From contig NZ_ANHX01000004.1 in NCBI RefSeq assembly GCF_000316035.1, positions 186,001 to 250,000 on the forward strand: a stretch of DNA of 64,000 bases, read 5' to 3'. The translations under genes and the position numbers were made by a program. The DNA comes from Paenibacillus sp. PAMC 26794 (GTDB lineage: Bacteria; Bacillota; Bacilli; Paenibacillales; Paenibacillaceae). The notes below the pieces were generated by a model. That model saw only the letters and a program-made list of their open reading frames with translations, was not told the origin of the DNA and ran no database searches. Positions 53,480 to 62,769 of the stretch are shown here, piece by piece (within the stretch, counting starts at the first letter, position 1; each line of letters starts with the position of its first letter).

Positions 53480-53508
53480 AGAGGGAAAGCCTGAAGTGTG
53501 TTGAATAT
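53480..53508 (+). promoter_or_regulatory. Candidate SigH promoter for ftsAZ
   Basis: AGAGGGAAA (53480-53488) fits the SigH -35 consensus RNAGGAWWW with one mismatch. GTTGAATAT (53500-53508) fits the -10 consensus RNNGAATWW fully, and the spacer is 11 bp as expected. The site is 60 bp before the ftsA start. In B. subtilis a SigH promoter raises ftsAZ expression at the start of sporulation. Confidence 0.65.
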
Positions 53509-53568
53509 GTTTTAAGAGTGTTTAAATTCGAACGTAATTTACTATTGGAGTCAGGAGGTGCCACAGAC

Positions 53569-54849
53569 TTGAGCAACAATGACATCATTGTTAGTTTGGA
53601 CATCGGTACATCCAAAATTCGCGCTATTATTGGGGAAATGAATAATGGAACCTTTAATATTATAGGAGTTGGATCTGCCGACTCGGAGGGAATTCGCAAA
53701 GGTGTAATCGTAGATATCGATCAGACGGTGCAGTCGATTCGCAACGCAGTGGATCATGCAGAACGTATGGTAGGTATTCAAATATCCGAAGTGTATGTTG
53801 GAATCTCGGGAAATCATATCGGACTGATGAGCAGTCACGGCGTCGTGGCTGTGTCTAACGAGGATCGTGAAATCGGAGAAGAAGACATGGAACGGGTGTT
53901 GAAAGCAGCCGAAGTCATTGCAGTTCCGCCGGAACGGGAAATTATTGATGTTGTCGCCAAGCAATATGTTGTGGATGGCTTGGAGGGCATACAGGACCCC
54001 CGTGGTATGATTGGTGTTCGTCTGGAAGTTGAAGCAACGATCATAACGGGTGCAAAAACCGCGATACATAATCTTTTGCGCTGCGTGGAAAAAGCGGGTC
54101 TGAAAGTAAGCGATCTGGTTCTCATGTCGCTTGGAGCGGGTCAACTGGCTTTGTCCAAAGATGAAAAAACGATGGGTTCAGTGCTTGTTGATATTGGAGC
54201 AGGTGCAACAACCATCGCCATTTTTGAAGAAGACAGTCTTGTTGCAACATCAACGTTGCCTATAGGTGGGGAATTCGTAACAAATGATATCGCCTATGGC
54301 TTACGCACGTTAACGGATCAGGCAGAGAAAGTGAAACTGAAATATGGCTGCGCCTGGTTGGATGATGCTGCTGCGGATGTGATGTTCAAAGTCACCCGAA
54401 TTGGCAGTAATGTAGACAAGGAGTTTTCACAGGAGGATCTGGCAGCAATTATTGAACCTAGGGTTCAGGAAATATTCCAGATGATATCCCAAGAAGTGAA
54501 GCGTCTTGGTTACAACGAGCTTCCTGGAGGTTATATACTAACGGGAGGTACGGTCTCTATGCCGGGGGTTCTGCAGGTCGCTCAGCATGAGCTTGCTGCT
54601 TCGGTACGAGTTGCAGTTCCGGATTATATTGGTGTGCGTGACCCTGGGTTTACAAGCGGAGTCGGCATATTGCACAGTGTAATTCGCAGTTTGCGCATTC
54701 GTCCCTCGATCAATAACAGCGGTGGAAACAACAACAATAATAACAACAAGAAACCGACCAACCGTCCGAAGCCAAATACGGCACAGGAATCGGAGCAAAA
54801 ACCCGGTCTGTTCGAGCGGCTGAAGAATATGTTCAGCGAATTTATATAA
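53569..54849 (+). CDS. ftsA: Cell division actin homologue FtsA
   Basis: A 426-residue actin-fold ATPase that anchors FtsZ to the membrane. Phosphate 1 is VSLDIGTSKIRAIIGE, phosphate 2 is VLVDIGAGATTIAIF, and YILTGGTVSMPG is the adenosine motif. An Asn/Lys/Pro-rich linker (GGNNNNNNNKKPTNRPKP) leads to the C-terminal amphipathic helix GLFERLKNMFSEFI that binds membrane. The start is TTG 53569, 8 nt after AGGAGGTG; the upstream frame to 53377 has no FtsA similarity. Confidence 0.94.
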   Translation: MSNNDIIVSLDIGTSKIRAIIGEMNNGTFNIIGVGSADSEGIRKGVIVDIDQTVQSIRNAVDHAERMVGIQISEVYVGISGNHIGLMSSHGVVAVSNEDREIGEEDMERVLKAAEVIAVPPEREIIDVVAKQYVVDGLEGIQDPRGMIGVRLEVEATIITGAKTAIHNLLRCVEKAGLKVSDLVLMSLGAGQLALSKDEKTMGSVLVDIGAGATTIAIFEEDSLVATSTLPIGGEFVTNDIAYGLRTLTDQAEKVKLKYGCAWLDDAAADVMFKVTRIGSNVDKEFSQEDLAAIIEPRVQEIFQMISQEVKRLGYNELPGGYILTGGTVSMPGVLQVAQHELAASVRVAVPDYIGVRDPGFTSGVGILHSVIRSLRIRPSINNSGGNNNNNNNKKPTNRPKPNTAQESEQKPGLFERLKNMFSEFI

Positions 54850-54999
54850 CAGGTTGGATCCATTTCATACATTCTTGAAGCCGTCTGAATGCGCCGGTAC
54901 TAAAATAAACGCTTTCGTTCGTCGATATATGAAATTGATTCGGTTCAAATCAAAAATTGGACGGGCCATCCATGCACATTGAGGGGGAGATGGAATAAT

Positions 55000-56115
55000 A
55001 TGTTGGAATTTGATTTCGAGATGGAGAGCTTGGCTCAAATTAAAGTCATCGGTGTAGGCGGCGGCGGAAGCAATGCAGTCAACCGTATGATTGAAAATGG
55101 TGTACAAGGTGTTGAATTTATTACGGTGAATACGGATGCTCAGGCGTTACACCTGGCGAAATCCGAGCATAAATTGCAAATCGGTGATAAATTGACTCGT
55201 GGTCTTGGTGCTGGCGCCAACCCGGATGTAGGTAAAAAAGCAGCGGAAGAGTCCCGCGATCTGATCATGAACACGTTGAAAGGTGCAGACATGGTATTTG
55301 TTACAGCCGGTATGGGCGGCGGTACAGGTACAGGTGCGGCTCCGGTTATTGCCGAAATCGCTAAAGAGTGTGGTGCACTTACCGTTGGTGTCGTAACTCG
55401 TCCATTTACATTTGAAGGACGCAAGCGTTCCAGCCATGCAGAGCAAGGTATTGAAGCTCTCAAAGAAAAAGTCGACACACTGATCGTGATTCCTAATGAT
55501 CGTTTGCTCGAAATCGTAGACAAAAAGACTCCTATGCTTGAAGCATTCCGTCAAGCGGATAATGTACTTCGTCAAGCTGTACAAGGTATCTCTGATTTGA
55601 TCGCTGTACCGGGTCTGATCAACCTTGACTTTGCTGACGTCAAAACGATTATGCATGAACGTGGTTCAGCCCTTATGGGAATTGGTGAATCAACTGGTGA
55701 GAATCGTGCCGCAGAAGCAGCACGGAAAGCCATTATGAGTCCTTTGCTTGAAACTTCTATTGAAGGTGCTCGCGGGGTAATCATGAACATTACGGGTGGC
55801 GTTAATCTGTCCCTGTATGAAGTGAACGAAGCGGCAGAGATCGTAACGTCTGCTTCCGACCCGGAAGTAAACATGATCTTTGGTGCCATCATTGACGAAG
55901 ACCTGAAAGAGGAGATTAAGGTTACAGTTATTGCAACTGGTTTTGAAGATAAGCCTGCTCCACCACCACCAGGACGTAAGCCAGCTCCAGCAACAGCGGA
56001 GACGACAGATACGCGTTCGCCGAACCTGCGTCCTTTCGGAAATCAGCCGAGCAATGATCAGCTGGACATTCCGACATTTTTACGCAATCGTTCACGCAAT
56101 AATAACAACGATTAA
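55000..56115 (+). CDS. ftsZ: Cell division GTPase FtsZ
   Basis: A 371-residue tubulin-like GTPase that forms the division ring. [10 protein letters not shown] near the N-terminus and the tubulin signature GGGTGTG (106-112) bind GTP, and the [11 protein letters not shown] segment is the T7 synergy loop. A Pro-rich linker (about 320-355) leads to the conserved C-terminal peptide DIPTFLRNR and a basic/Asn tail. The start is ATG 55000 behind GAGGGGGAG; a TTG at 54979 lacks its own site. A terminator follows, so ftsAZ can form one unit. Confidence 0.97.
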   Translation: MLEFDFEMESLAQIKVIGVGGGGSNAVNRMIENGVQGVEFITVNTDAQALHLAKSEHKLQIGDKLTRGLGAGANPDVGKKAAEESRDLIMNTLKGADMVFVTAGMGGGTGTGAAPVIAEIAKECGALTVGVVTRPFTFEGRKRSSHAEQGIEALKEKVDTLIVIPNDRLLEIVDKKTPMLEAFRQADNVLRQAVQGISDLIAVPGLINLDFADVKTIMHERGSALMGIGESTGENRAAEAARKAIMSPLLETSIEGARGVIMNITGGVNLSLYEVNEAAEIVTSASDPEVNMIFGAIIDEDLKEEIKVTVIATGFEDKPAPPPPGRKPAPATAETTDTRSPNLRPFGNQPSNDQLDIPTFLRNRSRNNNND

Positions 56116-56135
56116 TACGCAAATCAATTTATTGG

Positions 56136-56172
56136 AAACCCGGTACTCCTTATGGAGCGACCGGGTTTTTTC
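56136..56172 (+). terminator. Terminator after ftsZ
   Basis: AAACCCGGT and ACCGGGTTT pair, with an inner CTCC/GGAG, followed by a T-run. It marks the end of the dcw transcript and the start of the spoIIG unit. Confidence 0.92.
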
Positions 56173-56234
56173 TGTTTATTTAGATATCATAGCATACAGC
56201 AATGAACAAATTCTGAACAAAGGGCCTGAGCAAT

Positions 56235-56302
56235 TCCGACAAAAAAAGTTGGAACCACACCCCCATGATTAGACAGACTTTGAACAGGGGGCTCCGTATA
56301 CT
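56235..56302 (+). promoter_or_regulatory. Candidate Spo0A-controlled promoter of spoIIGA-sigE
   Basis: TTAGAC (56269-56274) and TATACT (56297-56302) are separated by 22 bp, the unusual long spacing known for the SigA/Spo0A spoIIG promoter of B. subtilis. TCCGACAA (56235-56242) is TTGTCGGA on the other strand, a 7-of-8 match to the 0A box. TTAGACAG (56269-56276), read inversely, is a weaker second box over the -35. Confidence 0.55.
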
Positions 56303-56367
56303 TGTGAATATGCTCATGAATATCAGGATATCGGGTACCGGTATTTCGATATGCTGCGCGCAGGCAG

Positions 56368-57357
56368 GTGAAGACTTTGGTTGTTTATGTGGATCTAATT
56401 TTTTTGACAAACCTGTGTATTGACGGTGCACTCATCGGAATGACCGCCTGGATGCGCAAGACAAAGCTGGTTTGGTGGCGATGGTTGCTGTCAGCCATTG
56501 TGGGCGCATTATATGTGGTCATGATGTTTGTACCGGAGTTTGATTTTATGTTCACCTTTTTGATCAAGTTCGGGTTCTCACTGGTCATGCTTACGATTGC
56601 TTTTGGTTTTAAAGGTCTGCAGGCTTTTGCGAGGACGCTGGGTACCTTCTATGTGATTAATTTTGTCGCTGCCGGAGGTATTCTGGGTGTGCATTACATG
56701 CTTCAGAGCTCCGGTGAGCTGTTTAACGGCATTTGGTTTACAGCCTCTGGCGGTATGTCATTTGATCTGAAAATTGCTTTCTGGTTCACGTTTATCGTAT
56801 TTTTTGCTGTCCTGTTTTTATTCAAAACTGTGCAGAGCTCAAAACGGAAAACGGATCGCATGACGACCTATTTGGGTAAAGTTGAGGTCTGCATCGATGA
56901 GGTAGTCATTTCTTGTACAGGCCTTCTGGATACGGGCAATCAACTTACAGATCCCTTATCGCGTATGCCGGTCATGGTGATGGAGGTTTCGTTATGGCAA
57001 GACATGTTACCTGCTTCATGGAAGGGTAGACTCAAGGACGAGGCGCCGGACAACCTTATTCTGGAGCTTGATCAGGAAAGTTTTCAGTGGCAGGATCGAC
57101 TGCGGCTGGTGCCTTATCGGGGCATTAACAAAGGGACTGCGTTTATGCTGGCAATGAAGCCGGACCGGGTGAAGGTGACGATGGAGGAAACATGTTATGA
57201 GACGACAAGAGTACTCATTGGGCTGGATGGAGGTGTTTTGTCGTCGGATGGGAAATACCAGGCCGTGATTCATCCTGAACTTGTGCAAGACGCTGCTTCT
57301 GCGCAGTCTACGGCTCTCTCTGCGGGAGCAACAGAAAAGCCGCTGAATGTGGTATAG
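56368..57357 (+). CDS. spoIIGA: Sporulation sigma-E processing protease SpoIIGA
   Basis: A 329-residue membrane-bound aspartic protease that cuts pro-SigE in the mother cell. Five hydrophobic helices fill about residues 1-155. The cytoplasmic protease domain contains the catalytic motif [13 protein letters not shown] (about residue 191), which resembles one half of a retropepsin-like dimer. The start is ambiguous: GTG 56368 as given, or TTG 56377, which is better placed after AGGTG. sigE follows 11 bp downstream, as expected for the spoIIG operon. Confidence 0.94.
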   Translation: MKTLVVYVDLIFLTNLCIDGALIGMTAWMRKTKLVWWRWLLSAIVGALYVVMMFVPEFDFMFTFLIKFGFSLVMLTIAFGFKGLQAFARTLGTFYVINFVAAGGILGVHYMLQSSGELFNGIWFTASGGMSFDLKIAFWFTFIVFFAVLFLFKTVQSSKRKTDRMTTYLGKVEVCIDEVVISCTGLLDTGNQLTDPLSRMPVMVMEVSLWQDMLPASWKGRLKDEAPDNLILELDQESFQWQDRLRLVPYRGINKGTAFMLAMKPDRVKVTMEETCYETTRVLIGLDGGVLSSDGKYQAVIHPELVQDAASAQSTALSAGATEKPLNVV

Positions 57358-57368
57358 GAGGAACGTAC

Positions 57369-58091
57369 ATGCTTGTGAAATGGAAACTGGTGGCGCAGCT
57401 GCAATATTACCGTCTGTTATTTTTATTGGGACTCAAAAGTGAAGAGATCTATTATATTGGGGGAAGTGAGGCACTTCCGCCGCCTTTGACAAGGGAAGAG
57501 GAAGAATTTTTGCTGCAAAAATTATCCTCGGGAGACTCAGCCATTCGCGCGATGCTCATTGAGCGTAATCTGCGTCTGGTGGTATACATCGCACGAAAGT
57601 TTGAAAACACAGGAATCAATATTGAGGATTTGGTCTCCATTGGAGCCATCGGATTGATCAAGGCAGTTAATACATTTGACCCGGAAAAGAAAATCAAATT
57701 GGCAACCTATGCTTCACGTTGTATCGAAAATGAAATTTTAATGTACCTGAGACGTAATAGTAAGATCCGAACTGAAGTTTCTTTTGATGAACCGCTAAAC
57801 ATTGATTGGGATGGAAATGAACTATTATTATCCGATGTATTGGGTACAGAAAACGATACAATCTATCGGAATATTGAAGAGCAGGTAGACCGGAAACTTT
57901 TGCACAAGGCACTGGAAAAATTAACGGAGCGCGAGCGAATGATTATGGAGCTTCGTTTTGGCTTGACGGATGGGGAAGAAAAGACACAAAAAGATGTAGC
58001 GGATCTCCTAGGAATCTCCCAATCCTACATCTCTCGTCTCGAAAAAAGAATCATTAAAAGACTTCGCAAGGAGTTCAATAAAATGGTCTGA
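57369..58091 (+). CDS. sigE: RNA polymerase sigma-E factor (mother cell), pro-form
   Basis: A 240-residue sigma-70 family factor for early mother-cell genes. The hydrophobic N-terminal pro-sequence (about 1-27) precedes [14 protein letters not shown], the site cut by SpoIIGA. Region 2 (about 60-130) holds [26 protein letters not shown] and [18 protein letters not shown]. Region 4 (about 175-238) has [15 protein letters not shown] and the [20 protein letters not shown]. The start is ATG 57369 behind TAGGAGG. The extent and order match B. subtilis. Confidence 0.97.
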   Translation: MLVKWKLVAQLQYYRLLFLLGLKSEEIYYIGGSEALPPPLTREEEEFLLQKLSSGDSAIRAMLIERNLRLVVYIARKFENTGINIEDLVSIGAIGLIKAVNTFDPEKKIKLATYASRCIENEILMYLRRNSKIRTEVSFDEPLNIDWDGNELLLSDVLGTENDTIYRNIEEQVDRKLLHKALEKLTERERMIMELRFGLTDGEEKTQKDVADLLGISQSYISRLEKRIIKRLRKEFNKMV

Positions 58092-58139
58092 AATACATCA
58101 TTGGTCAGAATGGGTATTACTGGCAAGGGTGCCAAGTAC

Positions 58140-58167
58140 GAATAAAAAAGCCTGCCCCGGAGATAAT
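58140..58167 (+). promoter_or_regulatory. Candidate SigF promoter for sigG
   Basis: GGAGATAAT (58159-58167) fits the SigF -10 pattern GGNNANANT at every fixed position. GAATA (58140-58144), 14 bp upstream, is one base away from the -35 pattern GYWTA. It lies 35 bp before sigG, whose first transcription in B. subtilis is SigF-dependent. Confidence 0.6.
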
Positions 58168-58202
58168 GTACATTAATGTTTCTCCTTGGGAGGTAAATCA
58201 CG

Positions 58203-58985
58203 ATGACCCGAAACAAAGTCGAGATTTGTGGCGTGGACACCGCAAAATTGCCTGTCCTCACCAACACTGAAATGCGGGAATTGTTTCATTCCCTTCAGCA
58301 ACACCATGATCGCTCAGCAAGAGAGAAATTAGTGAATGGCAACCTGCGTCTGGTACTCAGTGTCATTCAGCGTTTTAACAATCGGGGGGAGTTTGTCGAT
58401 GATCTGTTCCAGGTTGGTTGCATCGGCCTGATGAAAGCCATTGATAATTTTGATTTATCCCAGAATGTCAAATTTTCAACCTACGCGGTGCCGATGATTA
58501 TCGGTGAAATCCGTCGATACCTGCGTGATAATAACCCGATTCGGGTATCTCGCTCCTTGAGGGACATTGCTTACAAAGCACTTCAGGTCCGTGACAGCCT
58601 GACGAATAAAAATTCCCGGGAACCGACGATATTCGAAATTGCGGAAGTACTGAATGTGCCGAAGGAAGATGTTGTTTTTGCATTGGACGCCATTCAGGAC
58701 CCGGTCTCGCTCTTCGAACCGATTTATCATGATGGTGGAGATCCGATCTATGTCATGGATCAGATCAGCGATGACAGAAACAAAGATGTGTCATGGATCG
58801 AGGAAATTGCACTCCGTGAAGCGATGCATCGTCTTGGTCAGCGGGAAAAAATGATTCTGTCGATGCGGTTTTTCGAAGGGAAAACCCAGATGGAAGTGGC
58901 TGATGAAATTGGCATTTCCCAGGCTCAGGTATCACGTCTGGAGAAATCAGCGATACAACAGATGCAAAAACATGTGAAGTCGTAA
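58203..58985 (+). CDS. sigG: RNA polymerase sigma-G factor (forespore)
   Basis: A 260-residue sigma factor for late forespore genes. The opening TRNKVEICGVDTAKLPVLTN is the diagnostic SigG N-terminus, part of the region bound by regulators such as CsfB. Region 2 has NLRLVLSVIQRFNNRGEFVDDLFQVGCIGLMKAIDNFD, region 3 VSRSLRDIAYKAL, and region 4 GISQAQVSRLEKSAI. The start is ATG 58203 with GGGAGG upstream. A separate promoter and terminator suggest it can be transcribed alone. Confidence 0.97.
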   Translation: MTRNKVEICGVDTAKLPVLTNTEMRELFHSLQQHHDRSAREKLVNGNLRLVLSVIQRFNNRGEFVDDLFQVGCIGLMKAIDNFDLSQNVKFSTYAVPMIIGEIRRYLRDNNPIRVSRSLRDIAYKALQVRDSLTNKNSREPTIFEIAEVLNVPKEDVVFALDAIQDPVSLFEPIYHDGGDPIYVMDQISDDRNKDVSWIEEIALREAMHRLGQREKMILSMRFFEGKTQMEVADEIGISQAQVSRLEKSAIQQMQKHVKS

Positions 58986-59004
58986 CACGATGCAAGGGCA
59001 GGAG

Positions 59005-59045
59005 GACGATCAATCGGGGAAGTGTATTCCGTTGGTCGTCTTTTT
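59005..59045 (+). terminator. Terminator after sigG
   Basis: GACGATCAA and TTGGTCGTC form a 9-bp stem, with a GG/CC inner pair, followed by TTTTTG. Confidence 0.88.
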
Positions 59046-59159
59046 GTTTTGGGTAGATTCAATATTCGATGAAAAACAGGACATTTTTCGCCCCTGAAAC
59101 ATATATTGTATAGAAGCGTCAGGAACGGGCAGAAGAGGAATAACAGGGGGCGGAAATGA

Positions 59160-59552
59160 ATGAAAGTGAATACGAGCGAAGTAGCGGCACGAGGCATGAA
59201 AATCTCGGACTTTCAGACAAAGGATGTCATTAACATTACGGATGGTAAACGCCTCGGTCAGATCAGTGATTTGGAGCTGGATCTGAAACAGGGACGAATT
59301 GAAGCGATTGTTGTGCCAGGGTACAGCCGTTTTATGGGTCTTTTTGGCGGGGGAACGGATCTGGTGATTCCCTGGAGAAACATTGTGAAGATTGGTTCAG
59401 ATGTGATACTGGTGAAGATGGATGAGGTGAAGGAAAATACGTATGACGAGCGTGATCGCGAAGCGCGCCTGTATGATGAACAGCAGCATAACCGCACAGA
59501 GCGAGTGGAACGCATTGAACGGTCGGAACGTAATCAGCGTCGAACGATATAA
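59160..59552 (+). CDS. ylmC: PRC-barrel sporulation protein YlmC/YmxH
   Basis: A 130-residue protein with one PRC-barrel domain (about 14-90: MKISDFQTKDVINITDGKRLGQISDLELD and PGYSRFMGLFGGGTDLVIPW). A charged, Arg/Glu/Gln-rich tail follows (about 95-130) and may be disordered. The YlmC/YmxH family occurs in spore-formers and lies next to sigG; its biochemical role is unknown. The start is ATG 59160, 9 nt after GGGGG; the ATG 4 nt earlier is out of frame. Confidence 0.88.
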   Translation: MKVNTSEVAARGMKISDFQTKDVINITDGKRLGQISDLELDLKQGRIEAIVVPGYSRFMGLFGGGTDLVIPWRNIVKIGSDVILVKMDEVKENTYDERDREARLYDEQQHNRTERVERIERSERNQRRTI

Positions 59553-59603
59553 ATGAGACAGAATGTGGCTCATTTGGTACACTGGAAGTGGTGAGGTGAG
59601 ATA

Positions 59604-60503
59604 ATGGAACCCTTTGTATTGGATAAAGAATTACTTGAACAGACCAAGAACCCAAATTCAGATTTCGGTCCTGATCCGTTATTATTATATGTTGAGCCTT
59701 GGACACAGCAATTTGAACAGCTGTCAGTCGGGTTTACGACGAGACATGGTGGAGTTGGAAAAGTTCCGTATGCTACGCTTAATTGTGCTTATCATGTGGG
59801 GGATGACCCTGAAGTTGTACTTAACAACCGCAGGCTTGTAACCGAGGAGCTTGGTTTTGCAGCAGAAGCATGGACCTGTGGAGAGCAGGTGCATGGCAAA
59901 CACGTAGCTGTAATTACCGCTGAAGATCGGAGCAGAGGATTACTTGATCGTCAATCTGCGTTGCAGGATACGGATGGATTGGTCACGAATGTGCCTGGTG
60001 TGCTGTTGACTTCTTTCTACGCAGACTGTGTTCCGCTTTATTTCTATGACCCTGTGCAGCAGGCTGTAGGTCTTGCTCATGCCGGATGGAAAGGTACAGT
60101 CGCGGGTATCGCTGTATCCATGGTGGAGACGATGGAACGGGAGTATGGCAGCCGTAGGCAGGACATTCGAGCTGCAATTGGTCCGTCGATTGGGGATTGC
60201 TGTTATGAAGTGGATGAGGCGGTCATGCAGCATGTACGGGTTTGGTTTGATGATTCCCCGGTTAATGATGAATACAAGGATTCTGCTTCTAAACAAGCAT
60301 ATCGAGCCGTGAATAACGGTAAAACGATGTTAAACTTGAAAGAATGTAATCGACACATTATGATGAAAGCAGGAATAATGCCGGATCATATCGAATGTAC
60401 AACATGGTGTACAAGTTGTCATCCCGAACTATTTTTCTCCTATCGGAAGGAAAATGGTGTTACAGGGCGGATGGCGAGCTGGATTGGGCTGGAAGAGAGG
60501 TGA
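59604..60503 (+). CDS. pgeF: Peptidoglycan editing factor PgeF (YlmD, laccase-domain)
   Basis: A 299-residue Cu-oxidase_4/DUF152 family protein. Active-site residues are seen in GEQVHGKHV, SFYADCVPLYF and LAHAGWKGTVAGI, with GPSIGDCCYEVDEAV later. Family members are purine-nucleoside phosphorylases or adenosine deaminases, and PgeF removes wrongly placed L-Ser from peptidoglycan precursors. Either way it suits its position inside a wall-synthesis and division cluster. The start is ATG 59604 behind GTGAGGTGAG. ylmE follows after 6 nt. Confidence 0.92.
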   Translation: MEPFVLDKELLEQTKNPNSDFGPDPLLLYVEPWTQQFEQLSVGFTTRHGGVGKVPYATLNCAYHVGDDPEVVLNNRRLVTEELGFAAEAWTCGEQVHGKHVAVITAEDRSRGLLDRQSALQDTDGLVTNVPGVLLTSFYADCVPLYFYDPVQQAVGLAHAGWKGTVAGIAVSMVETMEREYGSRRQDIRAAIGPSIGDCCYEVDEAVMQHVRVWFDDSPVNDEYKDSASKQAYRAVNNGKTMLNLKECNRHIMMKAGIMPDHIECTTWCTSCHPELFFSYRKENGVTGRMASWIGLEER

Positions 60504-60509
60504 CCCTCT

Positions 60510-61211
60510 GTGTCATTGGAGGAGCGTATACAACAGGTAAATCAGAAGATCGAGGATGCATGTCGGCGCAGTAACCGTCATCGTGATGATGTGAATGTGA
60601 TTGCGGTCACGAAATATGTCTCACTTGAAACAACGGGATCGGTGCTGAATCATGGTCTTGAGCATATTGGAGAAAACCGGTGGCAGGATGCACAGGCCAA
60701 ATGGGAAGCTTTTGGTCAGCAGGGTACCTGGCATTTTATCGGTCATTTGCAGACGAATAAGGTCAAAGACGTGATTGGCAAGTTTCGTTACATACATTCA
60801 CTGGATCGTTTGTCATTGGCGAAGGAGTTGGATAAGAAAGCAGCTTCACTTGGCATCCAAGTGGAAACGTTTTTGCAGGTGAATATTTCGGGTGAAGAGA
60901 GCAAGTATGGCTTACAGCCTGAACAGGCAAGTTCTTTTTTGCGTGATATTCGTTCGTTCAACAATCTCAAGGTCGTCGGCCTGATGACCATGGCACCTCA
61001 TGAGGAAGATCCGGAGCTGACGCGTCCCGTATTTCGTGGATTGCGTGAGCTGAGAGATCAATTGAATGGACAAGCCCTTACAGCAGAGCCATTGACTGAG
61101 CTGTCAATGGGGATGTCCAATGATTTTGAAGTGGCCATTGAAGAAGGTGCAACCTGGGTACGGCTAGGATCGATTCTCGTAGGAAAAGAGGAGGGTTCAC
61201 GATGGGCGTAA
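60510..61211 (+). CDS. ylmE: YggS-family PLP homeostasis protein YlmE
   Basis: A 233-residue PLP-binding barrel protein without known catalysis, which regulates pyridoxal phosphate balance. The cofactor lysine is in VIAVTKYVS (K35). HFIGHLQTNKVKD, VNISGEESKYGL and the phosphate-binding LSMGMSNDFEVAIEEGATWVRLGS blocks are conserved. The start is GTG 60510 behind GAGAGGTG. Its end overlaps sepF by 10 nt, so translation is coupled. Confidence 0.93.
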   Translation: MSLEERIQQVNQKIEDACRRSNRHRDDVNVIAVTKYVSLETTGSVLNHGLEHIGENRWQDAQAKWEAFGQQGTWHFIGHLQTNKVKDVIGKFRYIHSLDRLSLAKELDKKAASLGIQVETFLQVNISGEESKYGLQPEQASSFLRDIRSFNNLKVVGLMTMAPHEEDPELTRPVFRGLRELRDQLNGQALTAEPLTELSMGMSNDFEVAIEEGATWVRLGSILVGKEEGSRWA

Positions 61212-61669
61212 TGAATAAATTTATGAATTTCCTCGGACTTCAGGAAGAGGAAGAGATTGTAGAACGTGAACGAATGGCTGCGCAGGAGGAAAATGAGTCT
61301 GAACATCAGGAAGCTGAAACCTCCAGTCTCGATAAACGTAGAAACCAAAGGGGGAATAATGTGGTGAGCATTCATTCCCAGAAAAATGTTAAAGTTGTCC
61401 TGTATGAACCGCGTTCTTATGACGAGGCTCAGGAAATTGCCGACCATCTGCGTTCGCATCGTACCGTTGTGGTGAACTTGCAACGAATTCGCCAGGACCA
61501 AGCGCTGCGTGTTATTGATTTTTTGAGTGGCACGGTATATGCATTGGGTGGCGGTATTTCCAAAATCGGCGGAAACATTTTTCTCTGTACGCCAGATACG
61601 GTTGAAATTCAGGGATCAATTACGGAAATACTGGCTGACAGCGAGCAAGATTATAACAGAATGAGGTGA
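61202..61669 (+). CDS. sepF: Cell division protein SepF
   Basis: A 155-residue divisome protein that binds FtsZ and membrane. The N-terminal amphipathic helix (GVMNKFMNFLGLQEEEE) is the membrane anchor, followed by an acidic/polar linker (about 20-62) and the SepF core (about 63-150: VKVVLYEPRSYDEAQEIADHLR and GGGISKIGGNIFLCTP). The start is ATG 61202 behind GAGGAGG, overlapping ylmE. ylmG follows within 7 bp. Confidence 0.94.
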   Translation: MGVMNKFMNFLGLQEEEEIVERERMAAQEENESEHQEAETSSLDKRRNQRGNNVVSIHSQKNVKVVLYEPRSYDEAQEIADHLRSHRTVVVNLQRIRQDQALRVIDFLSGTVYALGGGISKIGGNIFLCTPDTVEIQGSITEILADSEQDYNRMR

Positions 61670-61676
61670 GCCGTTT

Positions 61677-61946
61677 TTGGAGTCGTTAGTTAATATTTTG
61701 GGTTTTGCATATCAAATTTACTTTTACATGGTCATCGTCTACATATTGATGTCATGGCTTCCCAATGCACGGGAAAGCTTTATCGGTGAATGGTTGGGCA
61801 AATTAGTGGAACCATATCTAAGTCCGTTTCGCCGATTTATACCGCCTTTGTTCGGTGTGCTGGATATTTCCCCGATTGTGGCGCTGATCGTTCTGCAACT
61901 TGCGCTTAATGGGCTAATCTCCATACTCCGGTATTTTGCATATTAG
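61677..61946 (+). CDS. ylmG: YggT-family membrane protein YlmG
   Basis: An 89-residue protein with two membrane helices (about 8-28 and 62-85) around a loop with SWLPNAR and EPYLSPFRRFIPP, the YggT/YlmG signature. Homologues influence nucleoid or plastid organisation and septum behaviour; the mechanism is unknown. The start is TTG 61677, 6 nt after GAGGTGAG. Confidence 0.92.
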   Translation: MESLVNILGFAYQIYFYMVIVYILMSWLPNARESFIGEWLGKLVEPYLSPFRRFIPPLFGVLDISPIVALIVLQLALNGLISILRYFAY

Positions 61947-61961
61947 GGTAGGGTGACATAG

Positions 61962-62744
61962 ATGAGCGGTGAAATTTACGAACATTTTAGCCATGATGAG
62001 CGGGATTTTGTAGACAAAGCTTCGGATTGGGTTGAGCAGGCAGGTAAGTATCATGACATGAAGCTAACTGACTTCCTTGATCCTAGACAGGTTTTTATCT
62101 TACAGACTCTTGCCAATCGCCGTAACGACGTTCAGATTCGTCTGGATGGTGGTTACGAGGCTGCTGAACGCAAGCGTGCGCTGGTTGCACCTGATTATAT
62201 GTATCTGGATGATGAGGATATGGGAATGCAGGTGCTCAGTATCACGTCTGATGATCAGAAAATCTCGGAGCTGGAGCATGGGGACTATATGGGTTCCCTG
62301 CTCGGGCTTGGGATGAAACGTGGAAAGATCGGAGATATCCAAGTGCTGGAGGACGGTTGCCATACAGTGGTGGCGGCGGAAACCGGCGCTTTTTTATCGC
62401 TTCAACTGAATCAGGTGCATCGGTTACATGTGTTCACAGAGTTACTTCCTTTGGATCAGATGCGATGGTCAGAGAGTAAACTGGAGACGATGGACATTAC
62501 GGTCGCTTCTCTTCGTTTGGATGGAATCTGCGCAGATGTGTATCGGCTTAGTCGCAGTAAAGTGCTGGTGCCGATCAAAGCTGGTCGCTGCCGTGTGAAC
62601 TGGAAGGTTGAGGAAGATCCCTCCAAATCGCTAAAAGACGGTGATGTCGTATCCATTCAGGGATTTGGCCGTTTCAAGGTTATGGAACAGGATGGGATGA
62701 CCAAAAAAGGGCGCTGCCGAGTGAAAATCGGCAAATTTGCCTGA
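61962..62744 (+). CDS. ylmH: S4-domain RNA-binding protein YlmH
   Basis: A 260-residue protein. The N-terminal helical domain (about 1-75, with FLDPRQVFILQTLANRR), a central RRM-like region (about 80-175), and a C-terminal S4 domain (about 180-255, VASLRLDGICADVYRLSRSKVLVPIKAGRC) match YlmH. The B. subtilis protein has been linked to rescue of stalled ribosomes. The start is ATG 61962 behind GTAGGGTG, 15 nt after ylmG. Confidence 0.92.
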   Translation: MSGEIYEHFSHDERDFVDKASDWVEQAGKYHDMKLTDFLDPRQVFILQTLANRRNDVQIRLDGGYEAAERKRALVAPDYMYLDDEDMGMQVLSITSDDQKISELEHGDYMGSLLGLGMKRGKIGDIQVLEDGCHTVVAAETGAFLSLQLNQVHRLHVFTELLPLDQMRWSESKLETMDITVASLRLDGICADVYRLSRSKVLVPIKAGRCRVNWKVEEDPSKSLKDGDVVSIQGFGRFKVMEQDGMTKKGRCRVKIGKFA

Positions 62745-62769
62745 GTCTGTTGCAGGAAAATCCGCTTTC

